Assembly (NCBI GenBank): GCA_028290345.1
Contig: JAQGKB010000311.1
Span: 1-10,181 of the forward strand
Source of the DNA: Hyphomicrobiales bacterium
Lineage (GTDB): Bacteria > Pseudomonadota > Alphaproteobacteria > Rhizobiales > Devosiaceae
Reading direction: 5' to 3'
DNA: 10,181 nt
The notes under the pieces were generated by a model, which had not been told where the DNA came from, did not search any database, and saw only the letters and a list, made by a program, of their open reading frames with translations. The position numbers and the translations under genes are program-made. Of the stretch, positions 5,832 through 10,181 are shown piece after piece (position 1 is the first letter of the stretch; the number at the start of each line of letters is the position of its first letter).

Positions 5832-7460
5832 ATGGCTCGGTACGTTTTCATCACCGGAGGCGTGGTCTCCTCTTTGGGCAAAGGTCTTGCATCCGCGGCA
5901 CTCGGTGCGGTGCTGCAGGCGCGCGGATATAAGGTCCGCCTGCGCAAGCTCGACCCCTACCTCAACGTCGATCCGGGCACCATGTCGCCCACCCAGCACG
6001 GCGAAGTGTTCGTCACCGATGACGGCGCCGAAACCGATCTCGATCTCGGCCATTACGAGCGTTTCACCGGCCGCTCCGCCAACAAGCGCGACAACATCAC
6101 CACCGGCCGGATCTATTCCGACATCATTGCCAAGGAGCGCCGCGGCGACTTTCTAGGCGCCACTGTCCAGGTCATCCCGCACGTCACCGACGCAATCAAG
6201 AATTTCGTGATTGAAGGTAATGATGATTTCGATTTCGTATTGGTCGAGATCGGCGGCACCGTCGGCGATATCGAAGGCCTGCCGTTCTTCGAAGCCATCC
6301 GGCAGCTCGGCAACGAACTGCCCCGCCATCATGCGGTCTACGTGCACCTGACGCTAATGCCCTATATTCCCAGCGCTGGCGAACTGAAGACCAAGCCGAC
6401 CCAGCACTCGGTCAAGGAACTGCGCTCCATCGGCATCGCGCCGGACATCCTGCTGGTACGCTGCGATCGCCCGATCCCCGAGAGCGAGAAGAAGAAGCTG
6501 TCGCTGTTCTGCAACGTCCGCGAGAGCGCCGTCATCCAGGCGCTGGACGTTTCCTCGATCTATGACGTCCCGATCGCCTACCACGAGGAAGGCCTCGACC
6601 GCGAAGTTTTGGCCGCCTTCGGCATCAGCGATGCGCCATATCCCGATCTCTCCGCCTGGAACGAAGTCTCCAGCCGCATGCACAACCCCGAGGGCGAGGT
6701 CAATATCGCCATCGTGGGCAAGTACACCGGCCTCAAGGACGCCTACAAGTCGCTGACCGAAGCGCTAACCCACGGCGGCATCGCCAACCGGGTCAAAGTC
6801 AACCTGCAATGGATCGACAGCGAGATCTTCGAGCGCGACGATCCGGCGCCGTACCTCGAGCACATCGACGGTATCCTGGTGCCCGGCGGCTTTGGCGAGC
6901 GCGGTTCGGGCGGAAAGATCCAAGCCGCGCGTTTTGCCCGGCTGCGCAGCGTGCCATATTTCGGCATCTGCTTCGGCATGCAGATGGCCTGCATCGAAGC
7001 GGCCCGCAACACCGCCGGCATCAAGGCGGCCAACTCCACCGAATTCGGCCCGACCAAGGAGCCGATCGTCGGGATGATGACCGAATGGGTGAAGGGCAAC
7101 GAGACCCAAACGCGCGACGCCGGCACCGATCTGGGTGGCACCATGCGGCTCGGCGCCTATCCCGCCCAGCTCACCCGCGGCAGCCGCGTCGCCGACATCT
7201 ATGGCACCACCCACATCACCGAGCGACATCGGCACCGCTATGAAGTGAATATGGAATACCGGAAACTGCTGGAAAAGAACGGCCTGCTGTTCTCCGGCGT
7301 CTCGCCTGATGGCCGGCTGCCCGAAATCGTCGAGCGCACCGATCACCCCTGGTTCATCGGCGTGCAGTTCCACCCCGAACTCAAATCCCGCCCCTTCGAA
7401 CCGCATCCCCTGTTCGCCTCGTTCATCGCCGCGGCGGTGGAGCAGAGCCGGCTGGTGTGA
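5832..7460 (+). CDS. pyrG: CTP synthase (glutamine hydrolysing)
   Basis: PyrG makes CTP from UTP, ATP and glutamine, the last step of pyrimidine nucleotide synthesis. It is cytoplasmic and works as a tetramer. The 542 residues match the family. The N-terminal synthase domain (about 1-270) opens with YVFITGGVVSSLGKG at 4-18, the nucleotide-binding loop, then LDPYLNVDPGTMSP at 40-53 and DLGHYERF at 71-78. It also has EIGGTVGDIE at 139-148. The C-terminal class I amidotransferase domain (about 290-540) has PGGFGERG at 351-358, the nucleophile Cys380 in GICFGMQMA, and His514 and Glu516 in FHPE. All catalytic residues are present. Its ribosome site AAGGTGAGG is 5-7 bases upstream. It follows secG, as in many relatives. 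Its stop lies 4 bases from the stop of the convergent gene, with no terminator between them. Confidence 0.98.
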   Translation: MARYVFITGGVVSSLGKGLASAALGAVLQARGYKVRLRKLDPYLNVDPGTMSPTQHGEVFVTDDGAETDLDLGHYERFTGRSANKRDNITTGRIYSDIIAKERRGDFLGATVQVIPHVTDAIKNFVIEGNDDFDFVLVEIGGTVGDIEGLPFFEAIRQLGNELPRHHAVYVHLTLMPYIPSAGELKTKPTQHSVKELRSIGIAPDILLVRCDRPIPESEKKKLSLFCNVRESAVIQALDVSSIYDVPIAYHEEGLDREVLAAFGISDAPYPDLSAWNEVSSRMHNPEGEVNIAIVGKYTGLKDAYKSLTEALTHGGIANRVKVNLQWIDSEIFERDDPAPYLEHIDGILVPGGFGERGSGGKIQAARFARLRSVPYFGICFGMQMACIEAARNTAGIKAANSTEFGPTKEPIVGMMTEWVKGNETQTRDAGTDLGGTMRLGAYPAQLTRGSRVADIYGTTHITERHRHRYEVNMEYRKLLEKNGLLFSGVSPDGRLPEIVERTDHPWFIGVQFHPELKSRPFEPHPLFASFIAAAVEQSRLV

Positions 7461-7464
7461 TCGA

Positions 7465-7965
7465 TCAGCCTGGAACCCATCTCGGTTCGTCGTCGAGCCG
7501 GCGATAGCTTCTGTCGCCGGCCACATCGCCGAACCACTGCATTGGGCCGTCAAACGGCTGAAGGAAGAACGTGATCCCCGTCGGTTTCCTGCCTTTGATC
7601 CGGGCCTCGATCCGCCAATCGAGCAGGAAACCCTGCCGATAGGAAGATCGCTGTTTTCCGAGATGCAGCGCCACATAGCCGCCAAGCTTGATCGCGGGAT
7701 CGCAGAGGGCCTTGTCGACCAGCCAGACGCCTGACCAGAACCTGCCGTCGGCGAGTTCGTTAACCTCGTAGTCCGGGTCGTAGACAAGGTGAAAGCCGAT
7801 CACCGGGCTCTCCGGCGAGGCCAATCGCTTGCTGCGCGAAGTCTGGATTGCGGTACAGATATCGACGACGATTTGATTCTGCTGCGCCAGCGCATTTTGC
7901 CGGACCTGCTCGAGGCGAGGCGGGGCTAGCGCGAGAAGGCGATCTTCGGTCCAGACGATAGGCAC
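7465..7965 (-). CDS. Conserved-looking hypothetical protein, 166 residues
   Basis: I do not recognise a named family. The GTG at 7965 is supported by GGGAG 6 bases upstream. The N-terminal part (about 6-44, TEDRLLALAPPRLEQVRQ onward) looks helical. From about 54 the sequence is mixed and aromatic-rich, with IGFHLVYDPDYEV at 56-68, GRFWSGVWLVDKALCDP at 74-90, IKLGGYVALH at 92-101 and a tryptophan-rich end. There is no signal peptide, membrane helix or catalytic motif I can name, so it is probably a soluble cytoplasmic protein. Codon use resembles its neighbours and the protein does not look like a random frame. It converges on pyrG and diverges from the DUF4169-slyX pair with only 60 bases between start codons. 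Confidence 0.75.
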   Translation of the reverse strand: MPIVWTEDRLLALAPPRLEQVRQNALAQQNQIVVDICTAIQTSRSKRLASPESPVIGFHLVYDPDYEVNELADGRFWSGVWLVDKALCDPAIKLGGYVALHLGKQRSSYRQGFLLDWRIEARIKGRKPTGITFFLQPFDGPMQWFGDVAGDRSYRRLDDEPRWVPG

Positions 7966-7991
7966 GGTTTTCTCCCGACGCTTCTGCAGCT

Positions 7992-8005
7992 ATTGCTTAC
8001 GCAAT
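7992..8005. promoter_or_regulatory. Inverted repeat ATTGC-N4-GCAAT in a 60-base divergent region
   Basis: ATTGC and GCAAT flank TTAC, and 12 of 14 positions are symmetric. It sits in the middle of the 60 bases between the start codons of the hypothetical gene and the DUF4169 gene, where both promoters must fit, so it could be a shared operator. The short arms make chance possible. GAGGA at 8011-8015 just after it is the ribosome site of the plus-strand gene. Confidence 0.35.
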
Positions 8006-8025
8006 CAGTCGAGGACATGACAGCA

Positions 8026-8214
8026 ATGGCCGAAATCATCTCGCTTAGCAAAGCGCGTAAGCGCAAGGCGCGCGCCGAGAAAGAAGAGCTGGCAACCGAA
8101 AACCGCATAAAATTCGGCCGCACCAAGACCGAGCGCGAAAAGATCGAGGCCGGCAAGGCGCTCGATACCAGGAAACTCGACGCGCACAAGCGCGACGACG
8201 AAAGCGAACAATGA
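8026..8214 (+). CDS. DUF4169 family small basic protein
   Basis: This 62-residue, highly charged protein starts MAEIISLSKARKRKARAEKE and continues ENRIKFGRTKTEREK, the pattern I know from DUF4169, a short family of unknown function common in alphaproteobacteria. It is rich in Lys, Arg and Glu, probably helical and cytoplasmic. An ATG at 8017 and a longer frame exist upstream, but GAGGA at 8011-8015 lies 10 bases before 8026, versus 1 base before 8017, and the family begins MAEI. Its stop overlaps the slyX start (ATGA), so the two are translated together. The function is unknown. Confidence 0.85.
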   Translation: MAEIISLSKARKRKARAEKEELATENRIKFGRTKTEREKIEAGKALDTRKLDAHKRDDESEQ

Positions 8215-8429
8215 TTGATCCTGTAGCTCTCGAATCGCGCATCGAGCACCTTGAAACCCGGGTGGCTTTCCAAGACCGGACCATCGAGGACCTGAACAAG
8301 ATGCTCACTGCCCAATGGCAGGAGATCGATAAGTTGAAGCGGGAACTCGCCAAGCTCGGCGAACAACTGAAGGAGGCCCAGTTCAGCAGCGGCCCCTCCG
8401 CGCCCGAACCACCGCCGCCGCATTATTGA
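8211..8429 (+). CDS. slyX: SlyX family protein
   Basis: SlyX proteins are short coiled-coil proteins of unclear function, named from E. coli. This one has 72 residues. Residues 4-56 form a heptad-rich helix (VALESRIEHLETRVAFQDR, then IEDLNKML and WQEIDKLKRELAKL), and it ends in the family's typical PPPPHY. The ATG shares ATGA with the stop of the DUF4169 gene, so it is probably made by translational coupling and lacks a separate strong ribosome site. No terminator with a T run follows. Confidence 0.92.
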   Translation: MIDPVALESRIEHLETRVAFQDRTIEDLNKMLTAQWQEIDKLKRELAKLGEQLKEAQFSSGPSAPEPPPPHY

Positions 8430-8450
8430 TCCGGATAGGGCAGGGCGCCT

Positions 8451-8495
8451 GACCTCGCCGTTCGAGGCTCGCTACGCTCGCCCTCAGATGAGGTC
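8451..8495. repeat. Palindromic repeat-like element with GACCTC/GAGGTC ends
   Basis: GACCTC (8451-8456) and GAGGTC (8490-8495) bound 45 bases that contain a second inverted pair, GAGG (8464-8467) and CCTC (8482-8485), around GCTCGCTACGCTCG. The wording 'TTCGAGGCTCGCTACGCTCG' recalls intergenic repeats I have seen often in Hyphomicrobiales genomes. Copy number cannot be judged from one window. Confidence 0.45.
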
Positions 8496-8545
8496 TTCGT
8501 GCGGGTGCAGTCCGGCACGCAAACTCGCCCCAAACTCTGCCTCCA

Positions 8546-8568
8546 CCTTCTTCCACAAGGGGAGAAGG
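8546..8568. repeat. Intergenic hairpin CCTTCTTCC/GGGAGAAGG
   Basis: CCTTCTTCC can pair with the GGGAGAAGG end around a short loop (ACAAG), one pair being T-G. The core 'CACAAGGGGAGAAGG' resembles another widespread rhizobial intergenic repeat. It lies between convergent genes and could slow polymerase from both sides, but no T run is present. Confidence 0.4.
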
Positions 8569-8608
8569 GAACTCCGAGCCTGGCGCGGGGCAGACTTGCA
8601 GCCGCAAC

Positions 8609-9031
8609 CTACCAGTGGGCCACGCGGTCGCGTCCGACGAACTGGGCGCTCTCGCCGGTGTATTGGAACAGCTCGATCTTCACCCCATTGGGATCGGCGA
8701 TCCAGCTCTGCCAGGTATCGTCGCAGCCGATCGACTTTTCACGGACGGCGACACCCTTGGATTTAATGTGGGCGATGGCCTCGTCCATGTTCACCACCTC
8801 GAAGCAGATGTGGTTGATCTGGTTGGTCTCGGCAAAATTGGCTTCAGGCTTGTGGAACACTTCGATGAAGGTGTCGCCGCCGGATACGAGGTAGTAGCCG
8901 AAAATCTCATTGTTGCGCGTGAAGTTGAACGCAACCTCGAAGCCGAGCACGTCGCGGTAGAACGCCTCGGTCTCTGCAAGGTCCTTGGCGAAAATGCAGG
9001 CATGGGCGATCTGCTTGATGATTTTGGGCAT
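8609..9031 (-). CDS. VOC superfamily metalloprotein (glyoxalase/dioxygenase fold)
   Basis: The 140-residue protein has the vicinal oxygen chelate layout: two beta-alpha-beta-beta-beta modules, the first at about 5-60 with AHACIFAKDLAETEAFYRDV, the second at about 70-125 with INHICFEVVNMDEAIAHIK. The four expected metal ligands are visible: His10, Glu57 (FIEVFH), His74 and Glu120 (KIELFQY). DPNGVKIEL is typical of lactoylglutathione lyase-like members. It is a cytoplasmic enzyme; a glyoxalase I-like lyase, a dioxygenase or an isomerase are all possible and the substrate cannot be read from sequence. The open frame extends upstream to 9169, but ATG 9031 has a perfect AGGAGG with 6-base spacing (9038-9043). 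It stands alone, diverging from the PRC-barrel gene. Confidence 0.9.
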   Translation of the reverse strand: MPKIIKQIAHACIFAKDLAETEAFYRDVLGFEVAFNFTRNNEIFGYYLVSGGDTFIEVFHKPEANFAETNQINHICFEVVNMDEAIAHIKSKGVAVREKSIGCDDTWQSWIADPNGVKIELFQYTGESAQFVGRDRVAHW

Positions 9032-9059
9032 GCGTATCCTCCTGAAGCTGGTTTCATCG

Positions 9060-9091
9060 GTGATACACGGCATTCGTATTAACGTAAATAC
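9060..9091 (-). promoter_or_regulatory. Candidate VOC gene promoter with an overlapping 16-bp palindrome
   Basis: On the minus strand, TTTACG (plus 9083-9088) and TATCAC (plus 9060-9065) are 17 bases apart and would give a leader of about 20 bases carrying the AGGAGG. The palindrome GTATTaACGTaAATAC at 9076-9091 is symmetric at 14 of 16 positions and covers the -35 box, the classic place for a repressor. Promoter and operator are inferred; the palindrome is directly visible. Confidence 0.45.
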
Positions 9092-9132
9092 AACTGCCCC
9101 GTAAATCGATTGCGCGCGCTCCGCTTCCGTTA

Positions 9133-9157
9133 GGAACCGCGGCGGAGTCCGTCCGTT
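9133..9157 (+). promoter_or_regulatory. EcfG-type general stress promoter for the PRC-barrel gene
   Basis: GGAAC at 9133-9137 and CGTT at 9154-9157 are separated by 16 bases. This matches the alphaproteobacterial general stress sigma factor consensus (EcfG/RpoE2/SigT: GGAAC, 16-18 bases, CGTT). Transcription would start around 9165, about 25 bases before the ATG. A GAGTC site (GANTC, the CcrM methylase target) lies in the spacer at 9145-9149. The match and placement are visible; dependence on EcfG is inferred. Confidence 0.7.
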
Positions 9158-9189
9158 TCCCTCCGTCAATCCAACTCAAGGAGACGAAA

Positions 9190-9555
9190 ATGCCCACAGC
9201 ATCAGGACATACCGCCGCCATCCGAGCCTCCCGCGTCATCGGAACGCCGGTCAAGGACCAGATGGGCGACACCATCGGCAAGGTTGAGGACGTTGTGCTC
9301 GATAAGACCGACAACGAGATCATGTTCGGTGTCGTCGGCTTTGGCGGCTTCCTCGGGCTCGGCGAAAAATTCCGTCCCGTACCGTGGTCCGTGCTCGACT
9401 ACTCGGAGGATGCCCAAGCCTATGTCGTGCCGTTCACCCGCGAACAGTTGGAGGCGGCACCCAGCGACACCATCACCGAACTGACCCGCGAGGATGGCGC
9501 CTATTACCGTGACCGCGCCTTCGATTATTATCGGGTCGAGCCCTACTGGCATTGA
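9190..9555 (+). CDS. PRC-barrel domain protein
   Basis: The 121-residue protein has one PRC-barrel domain at about 12-86 (SRVIGTPVKDQMGDTIGKVE, then VVLDKTDNEIMFGVV, GFLGLGEKF, VPWSVLDY and AYVVPFT). This small beta fold is shared by photosynthetic reaction centre H subunits and RimM and is often found alone in small bacterial proteins of unknown role. A C-terminal tail (91-121) is rich in Tyr, Asp and Arg. It has no signal peptide or membrane helix. AAGGAG at 9178-9183 is 6 bases before the ATG. An EcfG-type promoter upstream suggests stress induction, and a strong terminator follows, so it is probably a single-gene unit. Specific function unknown. Confidence 0.92.
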   Translation: MPTASGHTAAIRASRVIGTPVKDQMGDTIGKVEDVVLDKTDNEIMFGVVGFGGFLGLGEKFRPVPWSVLDYSEDAQAYVVPFTREQLEAAPSDTITELTREDGAYYRDRAFDYYRVEPYWH

Positions 9556-9578
9556 CCATCGTCAGCCAAGCTTGTGGG

Positions 9579-9606
9579 GAGCGGCGCCAAACGCCGCTCT
9601 TTTTTT
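9579..9606 (+). terminator. Strong intrinsic terminator after the PRC-barrel gene
   Basis: GAGCGGCG and CGCCGCTC form a perfect 8-bp stem around CCAAA, followed at once by seven T residues. It starts 24 bases after the stop codon and isolates the PRC gene from the downstream epimerase gene. Confidence 0.95.
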
Positions 9607-9609
9607 GAG

Positions 9610-9637
9610 TTGCGAACCGCCTTCTATGGGCTAGGTT
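9610..9637 (+). promoter_or_regulatory. Weak candidate promoter for the epimerase-like gene
   Basis: TTGCGA (9610-9615) and TAGGTT (9632-9637), 16 bases apart, are a partial match to a housekeeping promoter. The strong terminator just before means the downstream gene needs a promoter in these roughly 60 bases. The match is poor at the -10. Confidence 0.25.
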
Positions 9638-9666
9638 CCGCCCGGTAGCCAAGCAGGAGGCATCTC

Positions 9667-10181
9667 ATGACGCGCGTAGTGATCATCGGCGGCAGCGGCC
9701 ATGTCGGCACCTATCTCGTGCCGCGGCTGGTCGAAAGCGGCTTCGAAGTTGTCAATGTCACGCGCGGCCAGCGCGAGCCGTATCTGCCGCATGCGGCGTG
9801 GAAATCCGTGCAGACCGTCATCGCCGACCGTGATGCCGAGGAAAAGGCTGGCACGTTCGGCGAGAAAATCCGCGATCTAAAGGGCGACATCGTCATCGAC
9901 ATGATCTGCTTTACACTCGAGAGTGCAAAGCAACTGACCCATGCGCTCAAGGGCAATGTGCAGCATTTCCTCCACACCGGCACCATCTGGGTGCATGGCC
10001 CGAGCACCGTCGTGCCGACCACCGAGATGGCGCCGCGCCGGCCTTTCGGCGACTACGGCATTCAGAAGTCGGCCATCGAAAGCTATCTCATCGATGAAGC
10101 GCGACGGAACGGCTTTCCGGCCACGCGGGTGCATCCGGGCCACATCGTGGGGCAGGGCTGGGCCCCGCTCAATCCGGCAGG
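9667..10181 (+). CDS. NAD(P)-dependent epimerase/dehydratase family protein (partial, 3' end outside window)
   Basis: The first 171 residues of an extended short-chain dehydrogenase/reductase are visible. The Rossmann nucleotide loop is at the N-terminus (VVIIGGSGHVGTYL, 4-17, GxxGxxG type), and the catalytic YxxxK occurs as YGIQK with Tyr130 and Lys134. VIDMICF at 76-82 and HFLHTGTIWVHG at 100-111 match the core strands preceding the active site. RVHPGHIVGQG at 154-164 follows the pattern after the catalytic helix. The short spacing to YxxxK and the absence of an acidic residue for the adenosine ribose immediately after the second strand are typical of divergent sugar-epimerase or isoflavone-reductase-like members; substrate unknown. 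AGGAGG at 9655-9660, 6 bases before the ATG, fixes the start. It lies after a terminator, so it probably begins a new transcript. Confidence 0.88.
   Translation, partial: MTRVVIIGGSGHVGTYLVPRLVESGFEVVNVTRGQREPYLPHAAWKSVQTVIADRDAEEKAGTFGEKIRDLKGDIVIDMICFTLESAKQLTHALKGNVQHFLHTGTIWVHGPSTVVPTTEMAPRRPFGDYGIQKSAIESYLIDEARRNGFPATRVHPGHIVGQGWAPLNPA

Larger units (their letters stand above)
8430..8608. other. 179-base intergenic region between convergent slyX and the VOC gene
   Basis: No gene is supported here. It holds an element bounded by inverted ends and a separate hairpin, listed below, both resembling dispersed palindromic repeats of Hyphomicrobiales chromosomes. Read-through frames exist but are GC-driven and have no ribosome site or family resemblance. 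No classical terminator for slyX or the VOC gene is visible. Confidence 0.6.

Noticed and set aside
6765..7787. 340-codon minus-strand frame across pyrG and the next gene
   Set aside because: It overlaps the catalytic domain of pyrG and a better-supported hypothetical gene; no ribosome site or motif.
9032..9169. N-terminal extension of the VOC protein by 46 residues
   Set aside because: ATG 9031 has a perfect AGGAGG with ideal spacing, and the extension would cover the divergent regulatory region including the EcfG-type promoter.
9615..9639. Minus-strand GGAAC-N16-GGTT resembling an EcfG promoter
   Set aside because: It points into the PRC terminator and gene as antisense, lacks the C of CGTT, and no minus-strand gene lies downstream close enough to use it.

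Overview
The window looks like the chromosome of an alphaproteobacterium, most likely Hyphomicrobiales (Rhizobiales) and possibly a Devosia-like genus. The evidence is high GC coding, the ppiD-trpE-trpG block beside tpiA-secG-pyrG, a DUF4169-slyX pair, and a well-formed EcfG-type (general stress sigma factor) promoter. The genus is inference; the class is fairly secure. Most of the window is core housekeeping DNA. I see no mobile element, CRISPR array, RNA gene or defence system, and no undescribed multigene system.

Left part (1-3974, all minus strand): ppiD, a membrane-anchored periplasmic folding factor, is followed after 7 bases by trpE and, after a 110-base spacer, by trpG, which runs off the left edge. 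TrpE and TrpG form anthranilate synthase, the first step of tryptophan synthesis. Centre (4128-7460, plus strand): tpiA (glycolysis, TTG start), secG (translocon subunit with a very long Pro/Ala tail) and pyrG (CTP synthase). A perfect intrinsic terminator separates secG from pyrG. ppiD and tpiA diverge from a 153-base region that holds a near-perfect 23-bp palindrome.

Right part (7465-10181): small genes replace the kdsA-eno genes that often follow pyrG in related bacteria. A minus-strand hypothetical gene converges on pyrG with only 4 bases between stop codons, and diverges from a DUF4169-slyX pair that overlaps by 4 bases. A 179-base gap with palindromic repeat-like DNA follows. Then a VOC-family (glyoxalase-fold) metalloenzyme gene (minus) diverges from a PRC-barrel gene (plus). 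The VOC side carries a 16-bp palindrome over a candidate -35 box; the PRC side carries a GGAAC-N16-CGTT promoter of the general stress response. A strong terminator closes the PRC gene, and a partial NAD-dependent epimerase-like gene runs off the right edge.

The observations most worth following are regulatory: the tpiA-leader palindrome, the VOC/PRC divergent control region, the pyrG leader, and the SecG tail.
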